The notes under the pieces: generated by a model | Databases searched by the model: none | What the model was told of the DNA's origin: nothing | What the model saw: only the letters and a program-made list of their open reading frames with translations | DNA from: JBAWAP01 sp049589355 | GTDB taxonomy: Bacteria; Chloroflexota; Anaerolineae; VGOG01 | Reading direction: 5' to 3' | NCBI GenBank assembly: GCA_049589355.1 | Contig: JBAWAP010000169.1 | Coordinates: 1-45,140 of the forward strand | Length of the DNA: 45,140 nt | In this document: positions 32,089 to 39,570 of the stretch, piece by piece | How the letters are laid out: the number at the start of each line of letters is the position of its first letter | How positions within the stretch are numbered: the first letter of the stretch is position 1 | Position numbers and translations under genes: made by a program

Positions 32089-33510
32089 ATGATCGTACAC
32101 AAGTTCGGTGGCACCTCGATAGGGGACGCTCAATGCTTCGCCAATGTAGCAGATATCGTGATTGAACACCATAACAAGGGGAACGGCGCGGCGCGGAACG
32201 AGATGGTGGTGGTCGTCTCGGCGATGAGCGGCGTGACCAACCAGTTGATCGCCGGAGCGCGAGCCGCGGCCGAGGGTAAGGACAGCGTGTACCGCGAGGT
32301 CAAGGCCAAACTATTGAGCAGACACCTTGATATCCTCGAAACCTTGCTGAATCATGGTCCAGAGCGGCTTGAGGTGGGCGGACTGGTCGAGGACCGGCTG
32401 CACGAACTGGAGCGACTATACCGCAGCATCGCCGTGTTGGGAGAGTTGACCGTCCGTGGCTGCGATGTGGTGGCGTCTTTTGGTGAACAGCTCTCGGTCA
32501 ACATCCTGGCCGCTGTGTTACGTGAGCGGGGTGTGCGCGCCCAGGCGATCAGTGCGACCCAGTTGATCGTCACGGACGATAACTTTGGCGCAGCGACGCC
32601 GCTGATGGATCAGACACGCCAGCGGTTGCAACAGCGGGTCAAGCCGCTGGTCGAGCGGGGCGTGATTCCAGTCATCACCGGTTACATCGCTGCGACCGAG
32701 GGGGGAGTGACCACCACCCTGGGACGTGGAGGCGGCGATTACACGGCCGCCATCATCGGCGCAGGGCTGGATGCCGATGAGGTGTGGATCTGGAGCGACG
32801 TGGATGGCATTCTCACTGCCGATCCCAACATTGTCCCTCAGGCGTGCACGCTGACCGAGCTCTCTTACACCGAAGCTGCTGACTTGGCCTATTTCGGTGC
32901 AGACGTACTCCATCCTCGGACGATCCGCCCAGTTACCGAGAGCGGTATCCCCTTGCGCATTGTCAACAGCTTCAACCCCACGCATCCCGGCACGCTGATC
33001 GTCGAGACACCCAGCACCGACCGGGAACTCCTGCCGGCGATTATCTCTACCACTGGCCTGAGCATGATCGCCGTGGGTAGTCAGGATGACACGTGGACGC
33101 TCCAGATGGCCACTCGCGCGTTGCAGCGCCTCAGTGAAGCGGGCGTTGACGTGCTGATGTTCTCGCAATCTTTCTCCGAGCACAGCCTGAACCTGGTGGT
33201 GCGTGAACAGGATCAGGCACATTGCCTGAAAGTCCTCCGCCGCGAGTTCGAGAACGACAGGCAGGGCAGCGTATATAACTTGGGGACGAAAGAGCAGGTA
33301 GCCACCATTTCTGTCGTAGGCGTGCCTGGCTGGAATGAGGCTGGCATCGTCTCCCACGCCTTCGCCGCGCTAGGCAAGCACGGCACACGGGTCATCGCCG
33401 TGGCCCAGGCGGCGACCGAATACAGCGTCTCTTTCTGCATCCCCGAGGAGCAGGTGGCGGACACGGTGCGTTTTCTACATCGTGAGTTAGGATTGGAAGA
33501 CAAAACATGA
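32089..33510 (+). CDS. Aspartate kinase
   Basis: Phosphorylates aspartate at the head of the Lys/Met/Thr pathway. The protein has 473 residues, fitting a monofunctional enzyme with a ThrA-type kinase domain. The N-terminal motif is KFGGTSIGDA, then VVVSAMSGVTN, the catalytic-region motif TTLGRGGGDYTAA, and WSDVDGILTADPN. The C-terminal third carries two ACT regulatory domains (IISTTGLSMIAVGSQ... and ATISVVGVPGWNEAGIVSHAF), so feedback inhibition is expected. The start at ATG 32089 has GGAGGAT upstream. Its stop overlaps the next ATG, so it is translationally coupled to asd. Confidence 0.94.
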   Translation: MIVHKFGGTSIGDAQCFANVADIVIEHHNKGNGAARNEMVVVVSAMSGVTNQLIAGARAAAEGKDSVYREVKAKLLSRHLDILETLLNHGPERLEVGGLVEDRLHELERLYRSIAVLGELTVRGCDVVASFGEQLSVNILAAVLRERGVRAQAISATQLIVTDDNFGAATPLMDQTRQRLQQRVKPLVERGVIPVITGYIAATEGGVTTTLGRGGGDYTAAIIGAGLDADEVWIWSDVDGILTADPNIVPQACTLTELSYTEAADLAYFGADVLHPRTIRPVTESGIPLRIVNSFNPTHPGTLIVETPSTDRELLPAIISTTGLSMIAVGSQDDTWTLQMATRALQRLSEAGVDVLMFSQSFSEHSLNLVVREQDQAHCLKVLRREFENDRQGSVYNLGTKEQVATISVVGVPGWNEAGIVSHAFAALGKHGTRVIAVAQAATEYSVSFCIPEEQVADTVRFLHRELGLEDKT

Positions 33511-34556
33511 ATGAAATTCCGGTAGGCGTCCTGGGCGCGACAGGCACGGTGGGGCAGCGGTTCGTCCAGTTGCTTGCCGACCACCCCTGGTTCAGGGTGA
33601 CTGCGTTGGCTGCATCAGATCGCTCGGGCGGGCAGCGATACGCGGACGCCTGTCACTGGTTGCTTCCTACACCTATGCCAGACGCCGTGCGCGCCCTCGC
33701 TGTACATACCATCGAGCCAGAACTGGATTGCCAGTTGGTCTTTTCTGCGCTACCCTCAGGGGTCGCCAGGAAGGTCGAAGAACACTTTGCCCGGGCTGGA
33801 TACGTGGTTTGCTCTAACGCCTCCTCCCACCGCCTGGATGCGGACGTGCCGTTGCTCATCCCCGAGGTCAATCCCGATCACACGGCGCTGATTGACGTCC
33901 AACGACACCGCCGGGGATGGAAAGGCTTCATCGTCACCAGTGCCAATTGCTCGGCCACGGAATTGGCGTTGGCCCTCAAACCCCTGCAAGATGCCTTCGG
34001 TCTGCGCAGGGTGTCTGTGGTCACGATGCAGGCCGTTTCCGGGGCAGGCTATCCAGGTGTGCCAGCGATGGACATTCTGGACAACGTCATCCCCTTTATC
34101 GGCGGCGAAGAGGACAAGGTGGAGCGCGAACCGCTCAAGTTATTGGGAACGCTGCAAGACCAACAGGTCGTCAATGCGCCCTTTGTCATCAGCGCGCAGT
34201 GTAATCGTGTCCCTGTGCGCGATGGCCATACCGAGTGTGTATCGGTTGAGTTTGAAGGCAAGCCTGATGTCGGCGAAATAATGGCCGCGCTGGAAAACTT
34301 CCAGGGCTCGTCAGAGGTGGCAGGGCTACCCAGCACCCCTGCACATCCGATCGTGGTGCGTAGAGAAGCCAACCGTCCACAGCCTGTTTTTGACCGTGAC
34401 GCGGGAAAGGGTATGTCAGTCGTTGTGGGGCGTGTACGTCCCTGCCCTGTGTTCGATTTCAAGTTTGTGGTGCTGGGACACAACACCCTCCGTGGGGCCG
34501 CCAGCGGGTCAATCCACAATGCCGAGTTGTTGGTGGTACAAGAATGGCTTACATAA
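33507..34556 (+). CDS. asd: Aspartate-semialdehyde dehydrogenase
   Basis: Reduces aspartyl phosphate to aspartate semialdehyde with NADPH. The protein has 349 residues. The N-terminal Rossmann motif GVLGATGTVGQRF and the active-site cysteine C148 in TSANCSATELAL are visible; SxNC is the form typical of the archaeal/fungal-type branch of the family. A histidine-containing GHTECV segment lies in the substrate domain. Together with the preceding kinase it supplies homoserine precursors to the riboswitch-controlled enzyme upstream. The pathway logic thus supports one operon 30798-34556, regulated by SAM at its leader. Confidence 0.94.
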   Translation: MNEIPVGVLGATGTVGQRFVQLLADHPWFRVTALAASDRSGGQRYADACHWLLPTPMPDAVRALAVHTIEPELDCQLVFSALPSGVARKVEEHFARAGYVVCSNASSHRLDADVPLLIPEVNPDHTALIDVQRHRRGWKGFIVTSANCSATELALALKPLQDAFGLRRVSVVTMQAVSGAGYPGVPAMDILDNVIPFIGGEEDKVEREPLKLLGTLQDQQVVNAPFVISAQCNRVPVRDGHTECVSVEFEGKPDVGEIMAALENFQGSSEVAGLPSTPAHPIVVRREANRPQPVFDRDAGKGMSVVVGRVRPCPVFDFKFVVLGHNTLRGAASGSIHNAELLVVQEWLT

Positions 34557-34619
34557 TCTGTCAATGGGGGGGGGGTGAAGGAGACAAAAGACGCAACTGC
34601 AATCCTCCCCCGTGGCGAC

Positions 34620-34648
34620 TTGACAAATCAGGCCAAAGAGAGTATCAT
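34620..34648 (+). promoter_or_regulatory. Sigma70-type promoter of the pheA-aroF operon
   Basis: TTGACA (34620-34625), 17-base spacer, TATCAT (34643-34648). The start near 34655 gives a ~320-base leader before pheA, containing the leader peptide and attenuator. Confidence 0.82.
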
Positions 34649-34714
34649 TGTATTCGATCTGAGAACTCGAATCGTGCGAGGTTTCACCGAGTATCACTGG
34701 ATGGAACAACGTAG

Positions 34715-34819
34715 ATGATGCACCAGCAGCATGAAGCCAAGGTTTTTGCCTATTTCTACTTTTTTAGCCCGTCTTCAGGGACGGTTGCTTCGCGACGGGT
34801 GGAGGCCGACGTGGGATAG
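34715..34819 (+). CDS. Phe/Tyr-rich leader peptide of the pheA-aroF operon
   Basis: A 34-codon frame from ATG 34715 (or 34718), too short to be called by length. It begins MMHQQHEAKV and continues FAYFYFFSP at 34745-34771, i.e. four Phe and two Tyr codons within seven positions, then runs to TAG 34817. The aromatic run ends just before the first strand of the attenuator (34768-34773), the spacing seen in pheA and pheST leaders. Ribosome stalling there when Phe- or Tyr-tRNA is scarce would block that strand. The ribosome site is weak (GGATGGA about 10 bases upstream). No tryptophan codons are present. Confidence 0.75.
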   Translation: MMHQQHEAKVFAYFYFFSPSSGTVASRRVEADVG

Positions 34820-34875
34820 GCGAAATCCTGAGAATGACGTAAGGACGTGGAGCAGCCCGCTTCGCGTCTTTTTTT
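34768..34875 (+). promoter_or_regulatory. Transcription attenuator with intrinsic terminator
   Basis: Strand 1 CCCGTC (34768-34773) can pair with GACGGG (34794-34799), which overlaps strand 2 GCTTCGCG (34787-34794). Strand 2 can instead pair with strand 3 CGTGGAGC (34846-34853). Strand 3 is the 5' arm of the terminator GGACGTGGAGC / GCTTCGCGTCT (34843-34853 and 34859-34869), an 11-bp stem with a 5-base loop followed by T7. Strand 4 repeats strand 2 exactly (GCTTCGCG at 34859-34866), so 2:3 and 3:4 exclude each other, as in classical attenuation. Confidence 0.82.
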
Positions 34876-34975
34876 ATTCCTATGGGCAGACCGACCTTTG
34901 TCCCGACCGAATTCGGCACGTTTACCTGGGCAGTGCCCGTGCATTGAGACCCAATCTTATGGAGGAGTGAGAGAA

Positions 34976-35827
34976 ATGACTAGAGTAGCATTTCAAGGCA
35001 TTGCTGGAGCCTATTCGGAGGAGGCCATCCGCCAGTTCTTTGGCCTGGGAGTGGAAAGCATTCCCTGCAGGACGCTCGACAACGTGTTCCCCGCCGTGGA
35101 AAGCGGCGATGCCGACTATGGGATGGTACCAGTTGAGAACGCCGTTGCTGGCTCCGTGACCCGGTCCTACGAACTACTTATGGAGCGCGATCTTCGTATC
35201 TACGCCGAGACGATTTTGCACGTGCGGCACATGCTGCTTGCCGTTCCCGGCACCACGTTGGACGACCTGAAGCGCGTGCGGTCGCACCCACAGGCACTGG
35301 CGCAATGCCAGCGCTATCTAAGCCGCCACGGGTTAGAACCCGAGCCCGCGTTCGATACTGCTGGCAGCGCTCGCGATCTGGCGGCCAACCCGGAACCCGG
35401 CGTCGCGGCAATTGCCAGTGCATTGGCCGCCGAACTATACGGCCTGGAAATCCTCGGCTCAGGCATCGAGGACTTCCCCTTCAATTACACGCGCTTCTTC
35501 GTCCTCGCCCTGGACGATCCCCCCCGTGCACAGCGAAGCAAAACGTCCCTCGTTTTTTCCTCCCGTCACCAGCCTGGGGCATTGTACGAGTGCCTGGGAG
35601 AATTCGCCACGCGAGGCATCAACCTGACCAAGATCGAGTCGCGCCCGCGCCTAAACCGGCCCTGGCAATACATCTTCTATCTGGACTTTGAGGGACATTG
35701 GCAGGACCCAGAGTGCGAAGCGGCAATCATGGGATTGTTGCGGCGCTCCTCGTTCGTCAAATTGTTGGGCTCATACCCGGCCGCTACGACACCGGTTCTT
35801 GACGATGCGGTTATGGTGCCAAGTTAG
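34976..35827 (+). CDS. pheA: Prephenate dehydratase with ACT domain
   Basis: Converts prephenate to phenylpyruvate in phenylalanine synthesis. The 283 residues match monofunctional enzymes without a chorismate mutase domain. The N-terminal motif is VAFQGIAGAYSEEA, the mid motif VPVENAVAGSV, and the catalytic TRF triad lies in FNYTRFFVLA. The C-terminal ACT domain has the Phe-binding motifs GALYECLGEFA and KIESRPRLNRPW, so feedback inhibition by phenylalanine is expected. The start at ATG 34976 follows GGAGGAG; the longer frame from 34847 would overlap the attenuator terminator. It is the first gene behind the Phe/Tyr leader. Confidence 0.95.
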   Translation: MTRVAFQGIAGAYSEEAIRQFFGLGVESIPCRTLDNVFPAVESGDADYGMVPVENAVAGSVTRSYELLMERDLRIYAETILHVRHMLLAVPGTTLDDLKRVRSHPQALAQCQRYLSRHGLEPEPAFDTAGSARDLAANPEPGVAAIASALAAELYGLEILGSGIEDFPFNYTRFFVLALDDPPRAQRSKTSLVFSSRHQPGALYECLGEFATRGINLTKIESRPRLNRPWQYIFYLDFEGHWQDPECEAAIMGLLRRSSFVKLLGSYPAATTPVLDDAVMVPS

Positions 35828-35853
35828 GCCACATGATGCCAGGGGGTGATGAT

Positions 35854-36867
35854 ATGATCGTTGTGATGAAGCAAGGTGCGACCAGGGCCCAGATTGTCAA
35901 CGTCACTGCCCGCATCGAGCAGTTGGGTTGCCAGGTGCAAATCTCGGAAGGCGAAGAGCGCACCATCATCGGCGTCATCGGCAATGGGCGCCCGCTGGAT
36001 CGCGAGCAAATCGAACGGATGGACGGGGTCGAGCGGACGGTGCCTATCCTGCGGCCTTTCAAGCTGGCCAGCCGGGATTTTCACCCGCAGGATACCCTGG
36101 TCCCGGTCAACAGGGTGATGATAGGCGGCAGACAGTTGATCGTGATGGCAGGCCCGTGCGCCGTGGAGAGTCACGATCAACTGCTGGAGGCCGCACGGGC
36201 CGTGAAAGAGGCAGGGGCCCACGTGTTGCGCGGTGGGGTCTTCAAGCCACGCACTTCACCCTATAGCTTCCAGGGATTGGGTGAGGAAGGACTGAGGCTT
36301 TTGGCGAAAGCACGCGATGAGATAGGACTGCCGGTCATCACCGAGGTGATGGATCCCCAGCAGGTGCCGCTGGTTACCACCTACGCCGACATTCTCCAGA
36401 TCGGCGCGCGGAACATGCAGAACTACGCCCTGCTGCACGCCGTCGGCCAGGCGCAGCGACCGGTGCTGCTCAAACGCGGCATGATGTCCACTATCGAGGA
36501 ACTGCTGATGGCGGCGGAGTACATTCTCTCACATGGCAATGACCGCATCATCCTATGCGAACGGGGCATCCGCACGTTTGAGAAATACACTCGCAACACG
36601 CTCGACATCAGCGCTGTGCCGCTGCTCAAGCAGCTCAGCCACCTGCCGGTCGTCGTGGACCCCAGTCACGCGACGGGCAAGCGGGAACTGGTAGAGCCGG
36701 TCTCGCAGGCGGCTGTGGCCGCCGGAGCCGACGGGCTGCTCATCGAGGTACATCCCCACCCTGAGGAGGCCCTCTCGGACGGCGCGCAGTCCCTCGAACC
36801 TGACCGATTTGCCAGGCTGATGCGGAGGCTGCAGCCCATTGCCGAAGCGGTCGGGAGGACGCTGTAA
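35854..36867 (+). CDS. aroF: DAHP synthase (3-deoxy-7-phosphoheptulonate synthase, type I beta)
   Basis: Condenses PEP and erythrose 4-phosphate, the first shikimate step. The 337 residues comprise an N-terminal ferredoxin-like regulatory domain (to ~80) and the KDO8P/DAHP barrel. Motifs: IVMAGPCAVES, LRGGVFKPRTSPYSFQGLG, IGARNMQNYALL, LLKRGMMSTIEE, and HLPVVVDPSHATGKRELV with metal ligands. The N-terminal domain usually mediates feedback by Tyr or Phe, which agrees with the leader peptide. ATG 35854 was chosen over 35833 because AGGGGGTGAT precedes it. The operon continues into a broken tyrA. Confidence 0.95.
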   Translation: MIVVMKQGATRAQIVNVTARIEQLGCQVQISEGEERTIIGVIGNGRPLDREQIERMDGVERTVPILRPFKLASRDFHPQDTLVPVNRVMIGGRQLIVMAGPCAVESHDQLLEAARAVKEAGAHVLRGGVFKPRTSPYSFQGLGEEGLRLLAKARDEIGLPVITEVMDPQQVPLVTTYADILQIGARNMQNYALLHAVGQAQRPVLLKRGMMSTIEELLMAAEYILSHGNDRIILCERGIRTFEKYTRNTLDISAVPLLKQLSHLPVVVDPSHATGKRELVEPVSQAAVAAGADGLLIEVHPHPEEALSDGAQSLEPDRFARLMRRLQPIAEAVGRTL

Positions 36868-36872
36868 AGGGG

Positions 36873-36950
36873 TTGACAGATACCCAAGTCGCCATCGTGG
36901 GGTTGGGGCTGATGAGTCAGAAATGTGCTTTAATGCAGTTGACAAAATGA
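36873..36950 (+). pseudogene. tyrA: Truncated prephenate dehydrogenase (tyrA) start
   Basis: TTG 36873, six bases after the aroF stop and preceded by AAAGGGG, begins MTDTQVAIVGLGLM, the NAD-binding opening of TyrA (..VGLGLMGGS..). After about 36914 the similarity stops and the frame ends at TGA 36948. No further TyrA sequence follows. The break marks the junction with the RiPP island. Confidence 0.75.
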
Positions 36951-36967
36951 GAAAATGCGTCTACAAT
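36939..36967 (+). promoter_or_regulatory. Consensus sigma70 promoter of the RiPP operon
   Basis: TTGACA (36939-36944), 17-base spacer, TACAAT (36962-36967). It lies just past the tyrA break and ~290 bases before the first RiPP gene. A second TTGACA at 36976 has no good -10 partner. Confidence 0.85.
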
Positions 36968-37071
36968 TAAATGGATTGACATTGTTCTAGGTTCTTTAGC
37001 CAATAGCGCAAATCGCATACACTGTAGCCCACGTTGTTGGAAGTGGTAGGAGGGTGAGGAAGTGAGGAAGA

Positions 37072-37124
37072 ATGCCGACTAGTCTTTAGTTCACGCTAAG
37101 GATGCTGTCGGCATTTGTGTTTTT
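37072..37124 (+). terminator. Leader hairpin with T-rich tail before the RiPP operon
   Basis: ATGCCGAC (37072-37079) pairs with GTCGGCAT (37107-37114), and the inner arms TCTTTAG (37083-37089) and CTAAGGA (37096-37102) also pair. It is followed by TTGTGTTTTT. It could attenuate the operon; no leader peptide or known aptamer was recognised in 36968-37071. The remaining stretch 37125-37260 shows no gene. Confidence 0.6.
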
Positions 37125-37260
37125 GGGCACTGCCCTTGACGGATTGATGCCTTTTGTTCAATTCAACGTTTCTGCTCGGGGCGAGCAGGCGGGCATTGCG
37201 GATGCTTGCCCTTCAGATCTTGCAGCGCCTTCTGTCAAGAATGACACTGGGGAGTTTCTC

Positions 37261-39294
37261 ATGCCGGAGTATTTGAAATTAAAAGAAATAAGAGATATCC
37301 CCCGCCTCCCCCTTGAAGGGAGCCTTGATCTCACCTACCGCTGCAACAACACCTGCCGCCACTGCTGGCTATGGCTCGCGCCGAACGCGCGCGAACAAGC
37401 CGACGAATTGTCGTTCGACGAAATCCGCCGCATCGCGGACGAAGCGCGCGCGCTTGGCACGCGCAAGTGGAGTATCTCCGGCGGCGAGCCGATGCTGCGC
37501 CCCGATTTCCCCGAAGTCTTTGACTATCTCACGCGCAAGGCGATCACCTATTCGCTCAACACCAACGGCACGCTCATCACGCCCGAAATCGCGCAACTGT
37601 TGAAGCGCAAGGGCAGCAAGATGATTGCCCTCTATGGCGCGACCGCGGAGACGTACGACCGCGTGACGCGGCACGAAGGCGGATTTGAAAAAGCGGTGCG
37701 CGGCCTTCGCTATATGCAAGAAGCCGGCGCGGGCTTTACCGTGCAGTTGATTCCGATGCGCGCCAACTGGCATCAGTGGGACCAGATGATCGAACTGGCC
37801 AAGTCCCTCTCACCGCACTGGCGCGTCGGCGCGGCGTGGCTGTACCTTTCGTCCTCGGGCTCACCGCACCGGAACGCCGAGATCGCCCGCCAGCGGCTTG
37901 ATCCGCGCACCGTCATTGAACTGGACCGGCCCGACGTGTCGTACGAGGAAGCGCATCGCGAGAGCACACACGAGTACCACCGCATCCCCGGCGACGACTG
38001 CCTGTTCGCCTCGTGCATCGCGGAGCGGCGCGAGTTTCACGTTGACCCGTACGGGCAGATGACCTTCTGCTGCTTCATCAAAGACCCCGCGCTGCGCTAC
38101 GATTTGCGGCGCGGCACGTTCCGCGAGGCGTGGGACGTGTTCATCCCATCGCTCGCGGACCGGGTGCGCGGTGGGCCAGAGTACCTGAACAACTGCGCCG
38201 CCTGCGAACTGCGGAACGACTGCCGCTGGTGCCCGGTCTACGGCTACCTGGAGCACGGACGCTTTGCCGCGCCGGTGGAATACCTCTGCGCCGTGGCGCG
38301 GGAGAATCGCCGCTTCAAAGAGGATTGGAAGATGAACCACCGCCGCTATTATCGCATCGCGGAAATCACAATTCAGGTGGATAGCGACCTGCCCATCACC
38401 GAGGCGACCTTCACCAACAAACTCGACCTGTTCCGCGTGGAAGGCCCCGGCGACGACACGGTGACGATTCGGCATCATTTCGAGTTGCCGAATTTGCGCA
38501 GGCAAGACCTGGGCAAAGAGGTGTATCGAAAGCGCCGTGGGCGATTTATCGGCAAGGCGAGGCGTGGATATATCTCGGCATCTCGCCGCGCGCTGACGAC
38601 GACTATCTGCACCGCGTCGTCACGTTTAACCACGATCACACGCGCGCGCATCTACAACGACCGCGACGAGACCTGGCTCAAGGGCGACCTGCACTCGCTC
38701 ACGCTGTTCCCGTCCGACCAGATTCTCATCGCGCACTTGCTCGCGGATCGCAACGGCTGTTACTTGCACTCGGCGGGCGCGATTCTCGACGGCGCAGGAA
38801 TGCTCTTCGTTGGTCATTCCGACGCGGGTAAATCTACGATCACGCGGTTGTTGATGGCGCACCCCCACCCTGCCCTCCCCCTATCAGGGGGAGGGGAAGG
38901 GGAGGGGGTCGAAATCCTCTGTGACGACCGCAACATCGTCCGCAAATGGTTCCCTCCCCTGTCAACGACGGGGGAGGGCCAGGGTGGGGGTGAATGGCGC
39001 GTCTACGGCACGTGGAGTCACGGCGACGTGCCGGTCGTGTCGCCGGCGTCCGCGCCGCTACGCGCCATCCTGTTCTTGCAAAAAGCGGACGAAAATGCGA
39101 TAATACCGCTGACCGACCGCAAAGAAATCACCCGCCGCTTGCTGGCGTGCGTCATCAAGCCGTTCGTCACCGCCGCCTGGTGGCACAAGACGCTCGACCT
39201 GATCGAGCAAATGGCGCGCGAAGTGCCGTGCTACGTGATGCGGTTTGATAAGAGTGGGGAGATTGTGGAGAAGTTGAGTGTGATAATGCGATAG
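37261..39294 (+). CDS. Radical SAM/SPASM protein fused to an HPr-kinase-like P-loop domain
   Basis: A 677-residue two-part enzyme. The radical SAM motif is RCNNTCRHC (C28, C32, C35), with GGEP in SISGGEPMLRPDF. The SPASM region (CIAERREFHVDPYGQMTFCC, then CAACELRNDCRWC) binds extra Fe-S clusters and is typical of peptide modification. The second part has a Walker A loop GHSDAGKST (518-526) and ILCDDRN, as in HPr kinase-like proteins of RiPP clusters. ATG 37261 follows GGGGAG. Residues ~423-462 are out of register: the neighbouring frame reads KAPWAIYRQGEAWIYLG between 38529 and ~38640, so a one-base loss near 38527 is balanced by a one-base gain in the CGCGCGCG run near 38643. Two palindromic repeats are translated in the kinase part. 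Confidence 0.8.
   Translation: MPEYLKLKEIRDIPRLPLEGSLDLTYRCNNTCRHCWLWLAPNAREQADELSFDEIRRIADEARALGTRKWSISGGEPMLRPDFPEVFDYLTRKAITYSLNTNGTLITPEIAQLLKRKGSKMIALYGATAETYDRVTRHEGGFEKAVRGLRYMQEAGAGFTVQLIPMRANWHQWDQMIELAKSLSPHWRVGAAWLYLSSSGSPHRNAEIARQRLDPRTVIELDRPDVSYEEAHRESTHEYHRIPGDDCLFASCIAERREFHVDPYGQMTFCCFIKDPALRYDLRRGTFREAWDVFIPSLADRVRGGPEYLNNCAACELRNDCRWCPVYGYLEHGRFAAPVEYLCAVARENRRFKEDWKMNHRRYYRIAEITIQVDSDLPITEATFTNKLDLFRVEGPGDDTVTIRHHFELPNLRRQDLGKEVYRKRRGRFIGKARRGYISASRRALTTTICTASSRLTTITRARIYNDRDETWLKGDLHSLTLFPSDQILIAHLLADRNGCYLHSAGAILDGAGMLFVGHSDAGKSTITRLLMAHPHPALPLSGGGEGEGVEILCDDRNIVRKWFPPLSTTGEGQGGGEWRVYGTWSHGDVPVVSPASAPLRAILFLQKADENAIIPLTDRKEITRRLLACVIKPFVTAAWWHKTLDLIEQMAREVPCYVMRFDKSGEIVEKLSVIMR
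38860..38992. repeat. Pair of GC-rich palindromic repeats translated inside the kinase domain
   Basis: Positions 38860-38908 form a hairpin (CCCTCCCCCT / AGGGGGAGGG) and 38952-38992 form another (CCCTCCCC / GGGGGAGGG). They are related in inverted orientation. They encode HPHPALPLSGGGEGEG and PPLSTTGEGQGGGE on either side of VEILCDDRN. Confidence 0.75.
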
Positions 39295-39359
39295 TCGCAT
39301 AGTCGAATAGTCGAGCCGTCCGACTACGCGACCACGAGACTATCCGACTATACGACTAG
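39290..39359. repeat. Inverted ATAGTCG repeats before the precursor peptide gene
   Basis: ATAGTCG/ATAGTCGA units (39290-39315) face CGACTAT/CGACTAC units (39321-39359), giving an imperfect hairpin just upstream of the precursor's ribosome site. Confidence 0.8.
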
Positions 39360-39381
39360 ACACCGAAAGGAGGTGAGACTA

Positions 39382-39570
39382 ATGGAACAGCAAACGCAAA
39401 AGAAAGTGTGGGTAACACCTGAACTGATCGTCCTGGTGCGGAGCAAGCCGGAGGAGGCGGTGATGATGGCATGTAAGTGGCTCCCGTCCGCAGTAGGTGC
39501 AAACAATGGGCAAGACGCGTGCTGTCTGGTGCCAGAATGTAATTGGTGTTCTGACCTGAGCATATCATAG
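39382..39570 (+). CDS. Candidate RiPP precursor peptide
   Basis: A 62-residue peptide with a very strong ribosome site (AAAGGAGGTGA) before ATG 39382. The leader half reads KKVWVTPELIVLVRSK (7-22), then PEEAVMMACK (23-32). The second half contains C31, C47, C48, C53 and C56, two tryptophans (W33, W55) and a small-residue linker (SAVGANNGQD). It lies between two radical SAM/SPASM genes and close to a PqqD-type protein, so it is the obvious substrate. The K-x-W-x-x-P-E-L..R..PEE.V...CK pattern looks like a conserved leader recognised by PqqD-type domains. The modification and product class are not known to me. Confidence 0.75.
   Translation: MEQQTQKKVWVTPELIVLVRSKPEEAVMMACKWLPSAVGANNGQDACCLVPECNWCSDLSIS

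Noticed and set aside
34674..34718. Short frame MRGFTEYHWMEQRR as an aromatic leader peptide
   Set aside because: It has single F, Y and W codons only, no ribosome site, and ends ~50 bases before the attenuator; the FAYFYFF frame starting at 34715 fits spacing and codon clustering far better.
34831..34875. T-box antiterminator before pheA
   Set aside because: TGGAGCAGC does not match the T-box TGGNACCGCG core, and no Stem I or specifier loop was found; attenuation explains the hairpins.
34731..34970. 79-residue frame before pheA
   Set aside because: It runs through the attenuator terminator, lacks a ribosome site and shows no protein family features.
37102..37260. N-terminal extension of the first radical SAM protein
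   Set aside because: The extension overlaps the leader hairpin and T-rich tail; ATG 37261 has a ribosome site and starts the conserved part.
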